In this document: one piece after another, positions 21,823 through 33,901 of the stretch
How the letters are laid out: every line of letters begins with the position of its first letter
Position numbering within the stretch: position 1 is the stretch's first letter
From: Basidiobolus meristosporus CBS 931.73
Lineage: Eukaryota; Basidiobolomycota; Basidiobolomycetes; Basidiobolales; Basidiobolaceae
NCBI GenBank assembly: GCA_002104905.1
Contig: MCFE01000166.1
Span: forward strand, 82,378-146,377
DNA length: 64,000 bases
Direction of reading: 5' to 3'
Program-made: the position numbers and the translations under genes
The notes under the pieces: model-generated
What the model was told of the DNA's origin: nothing
The model's database searches: none
What the model saw: only the letters and a program-made list of their open reading frames with translations

Positions 21823-23085
21823 ATGGTCCCCATACCAAGCCTCAACTCATCTTTAGTACAACCCAGACAAAATCCATCCCCCAGCTCACAAGCGCGGTCC
21901 GGACCGGAAAAGTCGATGTCGGATCCGTTCAAGTTCTTGCCAAATGATTTTAGTATGGCCCAAGTGTCTATGATGAGCCTTCATACAGATATTTGGGCAC
22001 TACTGATTAATCTAGCAGAACTAGATACCTCAGAGAGTCAACAAAGATGGAAGAATTTGAGTAGAAAGCTGTGGCATGAGTTCTACATCAGGATGCCAGC
22101 CAATGTATGTAAAAAGATATATAACAAGACAAGTATTGAAATCAAGAATGAGCTGAGAGTGAGGGGATTTGATGAAGAAGCCGCGCGGGAACAATTTCGC
22201 GCGCAATTTGCACAGTACGGGCTGGACGCGTCCATTTGTGCCTCAACTTTGGGAACCAAAGAGATTTTGAATGAGTTTTTGCCTCAAATGACTGATGTAC
22301 TACGTGATATATTAGTAGAGCTAAGTGGCGTCCAAGAGCAATATACACAGGACTCATCCAGGCAACAGCTCCAAAGTATCAGACAGAGGGTAAGTGAATA
22401 CCTTGAGGAATCAGATGGTGAGCTTCAGGAGGAAGAATACAGACCGCAAGCAACATCGTCCAGATCGCGCCAGCACGCCTCGCTGGATTCCCTACCATCT
22501 CTTGCAACCACAGCGCGCCGGCGCACGTCAGTCCAGACCACGCCAACACCCTTTACCAGAACGCCCCGCGTTGAGTCAACGCGCATTGAGTCAACGCCCG
22601 TCGGGTCAACGCGCGCGCTTCAGAGCAAAACTACGAGAACTTGCCAAACTGCTCATTTAGACACAAGTCCATTGGAGCGGACCGAGTCGCGTCAACATGC
22701 GGCATCACATCGAACTCAGCCAAGGGCCATCTCAACGCGTCAAGGCGCGCCTGCGCGTGCCGTTTTGCCTGACCATCAGCAAGTTACTTCTGGTGAACTG
22801 ACTGATGATGACCAACATGAAGTGCCTCAACCACCGGAGCCCTTGGCAAGTAAAAGAACGCATCAGCACATGGCACTACAGGCCGGTTCAGTTGGTTCAG
22901 TTGGAGCAATTCAGCGCGGCCAAGCTGCAGCATCGCACTCATCAACTAGGAGGCAAAATACAGACTACAAATACACAAGTAGCCAAGATGATAGTCAGCC
23001 AGGAAGTAGTATAGGTGTGCAAAGTGAGTCACTACCAAATGCTTCAGTAGTAATCCCTGTGAGAAAAAAACCCAGGAGAAGATGA
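21823..23085 (+). CDS. Harbinger-element second protein, copy 2, 420 aa, unrecognised
   Basis: Counterpart of 12885-14117, divergent from the transposase and open throughout. It has the same helical N-terminal half, Thr/Ser/Gln-rich middle and basic end (VRKKPRRR). It is ten residues longer because of a short tandem motif of the form (V/I/V)(E/G)ST(R/P) near residues 250-265, encoded by CG-rich sequence around 22565-22620. Keeping two long ORFs in both copies, with changes largely at CG sites, argues that both proteins were needed for transposition until recently. Confidence 0.65.
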   Translation: MVPIPSLNSSLVQPRQNPSPSSQARSGPEKSMSDPFKFLPNDFSMAQVSMMSLHTDIWALLINLAELDTSESQQRWKNLSRKLWHEFYIRMPANVCKKIYNKTSIEIKNELRVRGFDEEAAREQFRAQFAQYGLDASICASTLGTKEILNEFLPQMTDVLRDILVELSGVQEQYTQDSSRQQLQSIRQRVSEYLEESDGELQEEEYRPQATSSRSRQHASLDSLPSLATTARRRTSVQTTPTPFTRTPRVESTRIESTPVGSTRALQSKTTRTCQTAHLDTSPLERTESRQHAASHRTQPRAISTRQGAPARAVLPDHQQVTSGELTDDDQHEVPQPPEPLASKRTHQHMALQAGSVGSVGAIQRGQAAASHSSTRRQNTDYKYTSSQDDSQPGSSIGVQSESLPNASVVIPVRKKPRRR

Positions 23086-23828
23086 TGCAATTGCTTTGAA
23101 TTGCTCACATTTGTAATGATCCCAACATCCCTTTTTTTTTGCGATCCAAATCGAGCCATTGCAAATCAGTGATCATCAAATTTTTGATATAAGTAATATC
23201 AAGGTCGTCTCACATTTGAGACAGAACCCCTATAAATAAACACCCTGCATATATATACCTCATCTGTAATACCAGTGCAGCTATTGGATCTGTTTTGCAC
23301 CTACACAATTGCTTGCGTGCTAGCTATGACACCTTGCCCAATCACTAGGATCAGGGATTTACTTGCTCAATGGGCAAAATGGGATATTTGATGGCAAATC
23401 AGGTAGCTTTTTCAGTAGTCAATGAGCCAATTGGGGGCTGCCAGCTTCAGGATACTTTTGGACCAATTAACCACTGAGATACCGTCCAATTGGAGTGAGG
23501 GTAACCAAAATGGTAAGTATCAGTGTAGTTTATAGTGTGATACACATTTATTTCCATTTACATTAAAGAAACATATCCAAATACCGGATTTTATCTGCCA
23601 TTATAGCGGTATCCAATTGCGCACGTGATGCAAACATTCCAAGTTGGCGCGATCATCCGCGCCAACCTCATTGTGTCAGATTGTGCCATAGTGTGCGAGA
23701 TTGTCCCGCATAGTGCGAAATTGTCGAAGAACAATCCTGCCTTCTGGTAGCTAGAATATTGCGCCCAATTGTTCTTTGCAACTGCGGATCACGCCGCGCG
23801 CCCTGGCACGGTACAATGGAACAAGTCT

Positions 23829-24225
23829 AATATATTTGATTGTTTTCCCAAGTTTGTTCTTGTACAGGCAAAGATACTTTTCTGTCTTTGTAACTATTGA
23901 CCACAGCTGCATTCTTATCAAGTCCCTGCTGGTGGAGTTTACAGTTGTTTTGACTTTGGAAGCTTTAGTACATTGTCATCTCAAAGGATGCTGAGCCCAG
24001 CACATACTTTTGTTAAGACGCCAACTAAGTTGGGGATTGTAGCTCAATAGTTTTCCCTTGACAAGCTTGTGGCTTTATTCCCCTTCACATTAGATTAGAG
24101 ACAGAACCCAAGTATTCCTAGCTAGCTTTTGCCAGAGGTTATTGCACCCAATGAACACCCCACACACAAAATACTTGAGAAGTGTTGGACGTATCTCTCC
24201 CTTGGACTTATACACCACCACAGCA
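23829..24225 (-). repeat. Repeat X, right arm (inverted) flanking Harbinger copy 2
   Basis: Reverse complement of 17262-17655 over nearly its full length, ending with CTTATACACCACCA. Together with 20239-20395 it makes an inverted pair about 3.4 kb apart. It abuts an LTR fragment at 24226. Confidence 0.5.
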
Positions 24226-24789
24226 GTGATCTCACTAATCAATAAGTTGGAATATTGGAAGAGGGATGATTTATTTTAAGGGATAGCCTCCCTTATATAC
24301 TTTTTTGCTGCTCAAATTCTTGCTAGAAAATACTTTCCGGAAGTTTGCAGAAGGTAGTAGACAGCCAAACATGTTATTGAGTACTAAAAATAGCTCAAAT
24401 TCTTGGTGGATTGTTCCATGAGACATAGTAGCACCTAGCCAATCAGATAGAGGTAATATGAAACCTCTGTGTCATGTAGTTACCTCATATGGTAGTAGAA
24501 TAGGAGGGTTAAGAAACCAGGATGGTCACATGACATAAGCACTGCTGGGGGTACTTGCCTTATATGGTAAATTTCTTATCTTTGCATCTTGGCAAGGAAT
24601 AGGAATAGCTTGTGCAATGGGTTAATAGTGACTAATAGTTTGCCGGGTTGCATAGTAATAATCACATTGACAGATAGAAAATATTGCAATTTGGGATGAT
24701 ACTAATATGGGGAGGGTAATCCTTTTTAGGGAAGTGAACATATGGGAATGAGCACATCTGCCTGTGGGTGTCACTGTGACCCCACTACA
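24226..24789. repeat. Truncated gypsy LTR
   Basis: Third copy of the LTR at 9187-9876. It lacks the first ~130 bp, starts near CAGTGATCTCAC and ends CCCCACTACA at 24789, followed immediately by a copia LTR fragment. The TATA-like CTTATATACTTTT is near 24293. No attached internal region. Confidence 0.55.
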
Positions 24790-25101
24790 TTGGCTTAGTT
24801 ACTTAGATAATGATCTAAAAATCTCAGGGAATACTCACCAAATTCCTTGTTGGGATTTACTTAAAATATTTCCACCAAAATATCTAGTACCCAGAACATG
24901 AAAATTCTCAAAGTTATCCAAGCAGCACCAAACTTTGCACACATGCTCTTGGGCCCTTCCTAGGCCTGTTCTATGTGCTTGTTAAGCAAAGACCATGTAA
25001 AGTACAAATGCTACTCTTACATTCAATTTATCCTTAAGTGAGAACCACTTAGTCTACTTGTTCACCCAATCACTTCCAATAACTCCAAGATTCTTACAAC
25101 A
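24790..25101 (+). repeat. Copia LTR, 5'-truncated
   Basis: Aligns to the copia LTR at 25762-26111 from about its position 45 to its end, finishing TCTTACAACA at 25101. It keeps the AAAGACCATGTAAAGTAC and TACATTCAATTTATC segments that correspond to the promoter and poly(A) part of the intact LTR. Confidence 0.6.
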
Positions 25102-25761
25102 CTTCTCACCACTGATGGTGAGTTCTGCTGCTTCAACAGCTCCTAATATAGCATCATTGTCCACAATGTGGTTGTAGACAAAGTTTCCTACTCCAGGCAT
25201 AACCACAGTGGTGTCCAGGAACTTTGGGCCTTTGATGGCTATGTCATCCACAAGGACAGTGCATTTTTCATGCATAAGCTGGTAGATCATATTCACTATG
25301 CTTCTCTGAGGTGGAGCCACAGAGTTTGTAGCCCCTTGGCTGAGTCTTGTCATCAATAACAGTCCAAATAGTGTCTGGAGTGCAAACATATCTATTGATG
25401 TCTCATCTAAGGTAATCTGGTCATATCCTGAGTGGAGATCATATATTGAGTAGATAGAGAGGCCACTAAGGCTTGCTGCAAATTCATCAATAGATGGAGG
25501 TATTGCAGCATCTTTGATAGTGACAGCATTTGCATGTTGCAAGTCTTGTATGAACGAAAGCTTTCCATTTATCTTTTTGGTCACAACCCATCTATTAGCA
25601 TGAGGTCTGTGACAAAACTATGGCACAGCAGCATCAGTCTTCTTCTAGGGTAGGTCATGCTCATTGACTTGGAGTGCTCTGGGCAGTGGATAAGGCTCAA
25701 ATGACCAGGGTGTGTGAGGCACTGTATGAATCTTGGTAGGTTTTTCAATCAACATCTTTAA
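25102..25761 (-). pseudogene. Gypsy reverse transcriptase fragment
   Basis: Minus-strand RT fragment of a gypsy type often seen in basidiomycete genomes. Readable motifs: KKINGKLSFIQDLQ and NAVTIKDAAIPPSIDEF (about 25480-25580), YDLHSGYDQITLDE (first catalytic Asp), MTRLSQGATNSV, and VLVDDIAIKGPK (the catalytic VDD) around 25240. Upstream (to 25761) the thumb-proximal and linker coding is interrupted by stops. Both ends are cut, the right one by the copia LTR that starts at 25762. Confidence 0.75.
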
Positions 25762-26111
25762 TGTTGTAAGAATTTGTAATTCCACCTAAATATTCACCTA
25801 ACTTAGTCACTTAGATAATAACCTTCAAATCCTAGTGAATACTGACCAAATTCCTTGTTGGGATTTACTTAGAATATGCTCATTAAAATACCAGGTACCC
25901 TAAACATGAAATATCTCAAAGTTGTCCAAACAGCCCCAATCTTTGCACTCATGCTCTTAGGGCCTTCCTTAATCTATTCTACATGTGAGCTATGCCAAGG
26001 CCATATAAAAGTAAAAATACTACTTTTACATTCAATAAATCATTAAGTGAAAGCCACATAATCTACTTGTTCTCCCAAATCACTTCCAATATCTCCAAGA
26101 CTCTTACAACA
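25762..26111 (+). repeat. Copia element 5' LTR, 350 bp
   Basis: Perfect 10-bp inverted ends, TGTTGTAAGA at the start and TCTTACAACA at the end. Inside are a CATATAAAAG promoter-like box near 26003 and TTCAATAAATC near 26031. It is followed by GGTTATGAGCCC, a plausible primer-binding site, and then gag. Related fragments occur at 24790, 29727, 58480-59586. Confidence 0.8.
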
Positions 26112-29100
26112 GGTTATGAGCCCCAAGCTGTCTCTCTCCGTAATGTCCACTGCTGCTATTACTGGAGTTTTTCCCTCTGCTGAAAAGCTTGATGGATCAA
26201 ACTACCAAGTGTGGAAGGTGAAGACAAAGATGCTGCTACAAGAAAGAGGCCTTTGGGATATCATTATTGGAGATGAATGCCCTCCTAAAAATGTGGGAGA
26301 TGAAGCCTTAAAGTACTAGAAGAAACAACAAAGTGCCTTTAACTGCAATATGCCTTAAAGTTAAAGACAAATTGCTAATTCAATGCTCAAGAGCAACACA
26401 GCAAAGAATGCCTGGAAGGCATTAGAAGGCACCTACTAGTCATGTTCAGCTGCTAAGAAAATGTATCTGAGACAAAAATTCTTTACTACAAAGATGCAGC
26501 CAGGAGAAGAAATGAAAAATCTAATTTACAGAATTACCCTGCTGGTAGATGAGATGGAATCTGTAGGCATACCAACTACCAATGAGGATGTGACAGTTAC
26601 CATCCAGAATAGCCTGACAGACAAGTCTTGGGGCCTTGTACTAGCCCTAGAGTCCAGAACTGAAGATTTGACATAGAGTACATTTATGCAAGGCTCCTGG
26701 ATGAAGAATTAAGAAAATCAAGCACCAATAAGAACAAAGAAGAAAATGCATTAATAAGCAATGATAACCAATAAAGGAGGTACCTAAGACCCTAAAAAGG
26801 CAACAGCAGCCTGTTTTGCAACTACTGCAAAAGGAAAGGACACACATCAGACCAGTGCCTCAAAAAGAGAGATAATTAGTAAAAGAATCCGGAATACGGA
26901 AATGCTGCAACAACTCAAGATAGACTATTCATATCTGCACTAAATATGATCACAAACAAGGATTCTAAGGTGTGGTATATTGACTCTGGAGCATCTCAAC
27001 ACTTCACATACCAAAAAGAACTTTTTACCCAATATCAAGAAATCCCAATTAACAAGGTTTTCATTGGTGATAATAGAGCACTTGATGCAGTGGGAGAAGG
27101 AACTAGCCAAGTAAACCTTAGAAGCAGTGAAGGAAGCCATACAATAACCTTTAAAGTAGTACTCTTTGTACCAGAAATAGCCTAGTACTAACTATCTATA
27201 TGCAAGACCACAGCAGAGGACTCAGTTTCAGCTTTGACAATTCTGGATGCAGGATCACTGATCAAATGGTGCCCATATTGCTCTGGGTATTCAAGATCAA
27301 AATCTATACAAGCTGACTTATATTTCATCATATCTGGAAGCCAATAAAAGTAACTTAAATGAAGAAACACCAATGATCAGCTAATTTCTGGAGTAAAAGT
27401 TGATCTCTCAGCTAGTTTGGAGCACTGTGAAGCCTGCATATATGGGAAACAAGCCAGACAACTGTTCAAGAGCTCTGGCTTAATCAAATCTAAGAAAAAA
27501 TTAGATCTAATTCATTCAGATCTGTGTGGACCTATGCAAAACTACCCCTAGGCAGGATGAGGTATTTAGTTACTTTTATTGATGATTATACAAGTTACAT
27601 TTGGGTATTCTTCATGGAGAGAAAGAAAGAAGCTCTGTCTAAGTTCAGGGAGCTCAAAGGTATAGTGGAGAGAGTAACTAGTGAAAAAATCAAGAAAATA
27701 TGCTCTGACAATGGTTGAGAATATACCTCAAAACTCTTCATCCACTTCTGCAAAATTCATGGGATAAAGCAAGATACTACTGTATCATACTCCCCACAGC
27801 AAAATGGAGTAGCAGAACAAGCTAACAGATTCATAATTGATATGGCAGGATCTGTGATTGATGATCAAAAATTATCCTATGATTTTAGGCAGAATCAGTG
27901 GCCACTGCTGTAAACCTTAAAAATAGTAGTTATAGCAGAATACTTGGTGATTTTACCCCATTTGAAGCATGGTATTGGTACAGACCAAGTGCAGAACATC
28001 TAAGAGTATTTGGGTGTACAGTATATGCCAAGAAACTGCCTAGAAATCAGTCAAAATTTGAGCCAAAAAATGTAAAATGCAATTTTTGGGCTACTGCAAT
28101 GAGAGTAAGGCCTACAGACTCTATAATACCAAAGCAAAGAAGCCGATCAAGTCCAGGCATGTTTTGTTTGATGAAAATTTGATCAAACAAAGATTTGGAG
28201 ATCTGCAATAACTGAGGAATATTTGCCATATTGAAAAATCAAATATGGGACTTGGTCAAGCTACTGATCAACCAAAAATCAATTGGATGCTGATGGGTCT
28301 TTGAGACAAAGCATAAGGCTGATGGTAGAATTGAAAGATACAAAGCAAGACTTGTGGCCAAAGAATACTCTCAAACAAAAGGACTTGACTATACTGAGAC
28401 CTTTGCATTGGTAGCCAAGTTTAATTCCATCAGATTAATATTGGCTATTGCAGCCAATATAAGTTTTTTAACTATAAATAGATGTAAAAACTACATTTTG
28501 AATGGAGAACTTGATGAGGATGTGTATATGGACAAGCCTGATGGGTTTACTGACCAAGATAACCCCCATTTATTCTGCAGGCTCAAAAAGTCTCTATATG
28601 GTCTTAAACAAATACCAAGATCCTGGAATTTCATGATGAATTCTTATTTGGAGTCTTTGAGTTTCAAAAGGAGTAAAGCTGACAATAGTATATACTATAA
28701 GCCAGATAGAGCTAATCCAGCTCTATTAGTTCCATATGAGGATGATCTTATTATAGCTGCCAATAGCCTAGCAACATTGGAAGTGACTAAATCCAGCCTA
28801 TCTAAGGAGTTCAAGATGTCCAATCTAGGAGAACTCAGTTACTACTTAGGGATTGAGCTATCCATAGACAGAAGTACCCACACTATTACCCTAAGCCAAT
28901 CCAAGTATATTGAAGATATATTAAAGAAGTACCAAATGGAAGACTCTAAACCAGCAGCTACCCCAATGGAGACAAACCTTAACTTGGTCAAAACTCAACC
29001 AAATCAAGAGAGCTTGGTGCCATGTGAAAGTCCTGAATTTCCTTATCAATCAACAGTTGGCAGTCTGATGTATATCATGCTTGGAACACATCCAGATATC

Positions 29101-29726
29101 TCATATTCAGTAGGAGTTGTCAGCCAACATAATCAGAACTATGGGTCTGATCATATTGCAGCAGTTAAGCAGATTTTTAGATACCTAAAAGGAACTGCTG
29201 ATATCTGCTTAAGATACACTTATAAGGATTCAGAACAGGATCTTGTGGGATACTCTGATGCTGATTAGGGACAAAACTTGGAAGACATAAGATCCTTCAC
29301 AGGATACACCTTTCTTTACTGTAAAGGAGCAATTTCATGGAACTCAAGAAAGCAACTAATTGTAGCACTTTCTACCACAGAGGCAGAGTATATGGCAGCC
29401 TGTGAAGCTACAAAAAAAGCAATGTGGTTAAGAAAACTTTTTACAGATTTAGGCCTATGTCAAAAAACGCCTATTACTTTATTTTAAGATAATCAAGGAT
29501 GTATACAATTAGGAAGAAATCCAGCTTTTCATGCTAGAGCTAAACACATAGAGATTAGACATCTTTGCATATATGAAGCTATAGAGAATAACTTAGTTAG
29601 CTTAGTTTACTGTCCTACAGATGAAATGATTGCAGACATATTTACCAAACCATTAGCTAGAGGCAAGTCTGAGTGTCTTAGGTCAAAATTAGGACTAGTC
29701 AGTATGAACATCTAGCTGAGTGGGAC
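26112..29726 (+). pseudogene. Ty1/copia retrotransposon internal region, inactivated
   Basis: The order is gag, protease, integrase, RT, RNase H, which defines the copia type. Gag shows LDGSNYQVWKVKTKMLL (about 26190) and a CCHC knuckle CNYCKRKGHTSDQC (about 26815-26858). Protease: YIDSGASQHF (about 26978). Integrase: HSDLCGP (about 27510), DDYTSYIWVFF and SPQQNGVAEQ. RT: LDYTETFALVAKFNSIR, then LNGELDEDVYMDKPDGF. RNase H: SWNSRKQLIVALSTTEAEYM and a tail with DEMIADIFTKPLARGKSE. In-frame stops fall at about 26317, 27717, 29266 and 29486. The RT has also lost catalytic residues: INRCKNYILNGEL where an Asp is expected, and PYEDDLII in place of YVDD. Confidence 0.9.
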
Positions 29727-29831
29727 TATTCTAAAAATTTGCAATTCCATCTAAATATTCAATTAACTTGGTCACTTGGATCATTATCTTCATATTCTAG
29801 AGAATACTGACCAAGTTCCTTGTTGGGACTT
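29727..29831 (+). repeat. Copia 3' LTR, truncated
   Basis: Begins TATTCTAAAAATTTGCAATT after a purine-rich GAGTGGGAC tract and matches the first ~105 bp of the 5' LTR. It is cut off at about 29831, where a Harbinger fragment takes over. Confidence 0.65.
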
Positions 29832-30451
29832 ACAAACACTGTCTGACATTGAGGGTAACACCATCTGGCTCAGTGGGCCATTTGCTGGGAGTAGGCATGG
29901 CAAAGCACTCTGGGTAGAGAATCATCCAGAATTCAGTATAGGGTACAAATATACAGCAAACTTAGCTTATATAAGAGAGTGTTGTCAGGGATTACAATGT
30001 ATTACAGCTTATAGGAGGCCAAGGAATGGGGTGCTTAGCAGAAAGCAGAAGCTATAGAGTGCAATTTTTAATCATTTCAGAGTGGGAGTAGAGTTTTTTG
30101 GATATTTAACAAGATTCAGCATATTGGCAGGCAAATACAGACAAAAGCCATGTATAGGAGAAAACAGCAGGGTGGGTAAAATAGTCAACCTACATATCAA
30201 GGCACAGTGTTATTCTTACAAGAAGGCATCCATTGAAATATATGTGTCTCAAGCATTTTGAAGAGTGAATAAAGCAGGAAAAGCACTACTCTGAGCAATC
30301 TAAGCAAGATTGAGTGAAATTACCAGTAACTGTATTCTACCACTGGCATTGTGGTAGAAAGTATGGTGCCAGATAGTGTCATAGGGTGCCAGATTAAGCT
30401 GGCACTATAAACAGTCTGACATTATATGGCGCTATCCAACAGAACTAGTCT
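29832..30451 (+). mobile_element. Harbinger transposon fragment, copy 3 (transposase C-terminal half and one terminus)
   Basis: Opposite orientation to copies 1 and 2. It encodes LSDIEGNTIWLSGPFAGS through to a frameshifted FNHFRVGVEFFGYLTRF, so the catalytic His-Asp context is damaged (GSRHGKALW, Asp replaced by Gly). It ends near 30451 with GGCGCTATCCAACAGAACTA, matching the outer terminus. The transposase N-terminal half and the second gene are absent. Confidence 0.7.
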
Positions 30452-30479
30452 ATTACATCCTGTTGCATATGACTCATTG

Positions 30480-32250
30480 ACACATATAAGCCACTAAGAA
30501 TATTGCAAAGCCATCCAGTGTCCAACCAAACCCCATTACAGATAGCTGCAGAAGAAGAATTGGACAAAAGCTTGCCATAACGTTCAGTGCAACAGGCAAG
30601 GCAACATCTCAAATAGGCCATGTTAGCAGTGTGCTCATTGATGGTTATAATGCAGACTCTGTAGGCTATTAGTTATATTGGTAAATGAGAATCACTGAAG
30701 GATTGCAGGCTTTTCATAATGCTCTGAAGATGAGAAAGTAGCAAGTGTAGTAACTCTAGTGGATGACTGGTAAGTGACTGTCATTACATTGCCACTACAT
30801 GAATATGCAAGTCTGCTGTCAGCTCACACCAATGCATTGGTGAGGCAATTATGTGCAGTGACTAATAGGATAGATGCAGTGACCCAGAGAGATCAGGGGA
30901 CAGTTCAAAGGCAGGATTAGTGGGCAACACCTGGATAGTACTTAATATCCCAGGTAGAGAATGGAGCATCTTTTGCTGCTAAGTAAGATCTCAAGTTGTA
31001 CAATGTCACAGGCCAGGATTGAGCCATATCCAATGTAACAGCAGAGGAACACTGTACAGTATTTGAAGCACAGTATCAGTACTCAATGCTAAAGCCCACA
31101 GAATAATTTATCACAGCATGGGAGGGAGAAACTGTGATATCTATATATCAAAGCCTACAGAAAACCCCATTGCAGCATGGGAAGGAGAAACTGTGATTCA
31201 TATATAGCAAAGTCCAAAAATTAAAATCAATTGAAGATCTATGAAGCTGTGAAATGCAATGAGGACAAGTGGGCTAATATTCAAGTGACTGTGAGAAGTC
31301 TAATGCACCATCACCCAAAGACCAGCACACCATGGTGCTATCAGGAACTAAAGGCCAAACAGAATGAGCTTGACCCATTACATGTGCATTTTCCTGGACT
31401 CAAGCACATAAGCCAACTTTGGGCTAGCATTGCTATGTTAAGTAGATATCCAAATAGCAGTAGAAACTACTGAGGACAGAAGAGCAAGGGTGCCATGGCT
31501 AAAAATTGGTGGCATTGTTAAGAGTCTGTCACAAGCAAGGCTCAAGGCACTGCACTAGCAGGGAAGAAACATCACATAGATGGTGGAGCACCTAGGAGGG
31601 ACATGTAGGCAGCAGCCAATGCACCTAGCATTTATCAAGGAAAAATGTAGTACAATTCAAGAAGCACTGAGTCAAAGTAGCAGTGAGGGACCTAGCAGTG
31701 ATCAATGCAAAGGGAAAGGGAAAAGCAAAGAATTCTACCAAAGCCGGAGATGGAGAAGTGTGAGAAAAATGCTGCAACTCTCACCATTCAATGCAGTTAA
31801 CCCAGAGCAGTCAAATCCCATAATAGTCAAGAAGAACAATTACCAGACAACAGCTACTCCCACTAATGCTTGAAGTGCAGCCAGCTGAGCTGCACTCTAG
31901 TGAGGTAGATGTGTTTGCAGAGAAAGGCAATTTGTCTACCACAGCATCCATGTCCCCACTGTAGACAGAGTGGAGATCCCACTGACAGGCATTGCAACAG
32001 TGTTAAGAAATCAGAGGACTATTGTAATTCCTACATTGGAGTATTGGAACAGTGATAGGTGTAGCAGGAGGTTGCAATGCTTCTTCAAAAGCAGCGCTCA
32101 ATAAAATGCACTTGAATATAGCAAGTGGTTATTGCAAAGACTGGCAGATGAGGTGCTAGATCTAGCAGTGCATGCTGATTTAACTCTTGTGATGGCCTTT
32201 TCACAGGATAATAACAATTATCTCCCATAGGGAATACATTCCTATATACT
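30480..32250 (+). repeat. Repeat family Z, copy 4
   Basis: Aligns with 5040-6640 and with 10445-10760. Pieces of the unrecognised Z protein persist at 31231-31473 (IYEAVKCNEDKWANIQVTV) and 31580-31873, and the RLADEVLDLAVHA segment near 32140. Many stops and small indels. A local duplication of the ITAWEG region is visible at about 31100-31210. Confidence 0.5.
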
Positions 32251-33297
32251 TAATCTCAAGATAAATCTGAGTCTAAGCCTGGCCAATATTGCAATGAGTT
32301 ATAGATATAGTAAGTGTAATTGAAAGAAGTGATTACACAGCTTCCTATTGATGAGTTGATAAGTTCATAAGCTTGGCATTGTGTCCAAATTCATTGACTG
32401 CATTTATTCTGAATATTTCCATCAAAACACAGGTACTAAAAAGATGATTGGTTTCATTCTTGGCCAGAAACCCTCAGGCTCTACATGTAGGTTTTATGGC
32501 CTCTCAAAGCATACTGCATCTATCCATCCTACAACACCCATGTAAAAGTTCAAAGCCACTTGTGCATTGAACAGATCACCAATTTGAGGTCACAGAACAT
32601 ACTTTTCCCATCAACTTACAGTATTCCAGAATCCAGTTATGCAAAAGGACATACACATTTTGGGGGTGTCCTCATATGAAAAAAGGCATTACCTATACTT
32701 GGAGTATAATGCCAGCTTTGCAAAGGGATTGAACCAATGAGAGCTGTGTGCCTGAGCAGTATATTACTGACATTAGAACAGATTAATTTAGATGATAGCT
32801 GAAGGTGAAGAAGCCAGGTAGCCATATACACTTATTGAGAGATGCTGAATACCTGATACAAAGCCAGACAGTTGTCCATACAATCTATTATTAGTCATGT
32901 GCATGTCAACATAAGTCCTATGGTATAGACAGGATATGAATATTGAAATGAAGGGAAAATTGGCTTGCTTTTACTCAGGCATGAGTCTGACAATAAATTC
33001 AAAGTGAGATAAGGAGTATGTACTATTGTAGACCAATGGAAGATATGTAGCTACCTACAGGAGGTGTTAATCAAAGGCTTTTGTCTTCCAAAAGCCAGCT
33101 TACTATACAACAGAATTGCTTTCTATTAGATACAGCTGATCACTTTGGAGAACCAGGTTCCCAGGAATAGCAGTCCGATATGAGATTACCTTCCTAGGTA
33201 TATATGTGATATATTACCCAGAAGAAAGTCCAGCCCAGATTTTGGAATGGCCAATATGCATTTCCATTATCTCTACTTCAGTACTGAATTGGCAGAT
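32251..33297. other. AT-rich DNA at the transposon/gene boundary, no gene seen
   Basis: No conserved frame, LTR end or inverted repeat that I can support. Base composition changes near 33400, where CG dinucleotides reappear, marking the edge of the gene island. Confidence 0.45.
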
Positions 33298-33567
33298 TCA
33301 GATTTGGCCCTTTTCTGGCCCACCACTAAAGCCTTTACGTGCAGTCTGTTTACTTTCCACATAAGCAGTGCCTTGGTGTAGATATCTCCCCTGCTCAACC
33401 ATTGAGTCCTCTACTGAATAGTATCTCGCAACTGCTCCGACAATTCTCTCGCGAATAGCTGGCCAAAATCCATCCGGGATTTCTTCACCGCGAAAAACAT
33501 GAGCGATCCTTAGCCCTAGAAATACCCTGCGTAGCCCTGCAAAACTACAGAATCTCTTGTGACACAA
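33298..33567 (-). other. Orphan open frame at the edge of the gene island
   Basis: An 89-codon open frame with ordinary-looking composition (for example RIAHVFRGEEIPDGFWPAI) lying where CG content rises. I do not recognise it and cannot show that it is a gene. It could be the remaining end of a host gene cut by the transposon block to its left. Confidence 0.2.
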
Positions 33568-33861
33568 GGCTTAAATTTCCCTATTGACATAGGCTTACGT
33601 TACCCAGTAGATCGGTTGATGTTATTTAACAACCGCGCCATTTACCTGACAAATAGCCATGAAATCGGGAGAAAGCAGCTGAAGCACCATGCAGACATGA
33701 AATCAAATGCATGCGCACTGGATTGGCCTGGTTTGACGGTGATTGGGTGAGGCAAGCAAGGTTTCAATGGGAATCGGATCAAGTTCAATCTAAGTGGCAC
33801 AACCGTAATGAACCTGAATTGTCATGGTGTGTCATGATGCCGCACAATCACTCATCCGACC

Positions 33862-33868
33862 TATATAA
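33862..33868 (+). promoter_or_regulatory. TATA box of the mitochondrial carrier gene
   Basis: TATATAA, 34 bp before the ATG at 33902, in CG-containing promoter sequence. The short distance implies a very short 5' leader. Confidence 0.5.
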
Positions 33869-33901
33869 GTGGACAGCCCTGCGAAGTGTTGCTAGAACAA
33901 C

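Larger units (their letters stand above)
20396..23828. mobile_element. PIF/Harbinger-type DNA transposon, copy 2 (full length)
   Basis: Same structure as 11458-14860: termini AGACTTGTTCC (20396) and GGAACAAGTCT (ending 23828), transposase on the minus strand, second ORF on the + strand. Very similar to copy 1 over its whole length. It keeps many CG dinucleotides that are TG or CA in copy 1 (compare 22190-22230 with 13250-13290), so it looks like the less decayed copy. It is flanked by inverted arms of repeat X, and the immediate flanks (AAA left, AAT right) do not give a clear target duplication. Confidence 0.85.
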
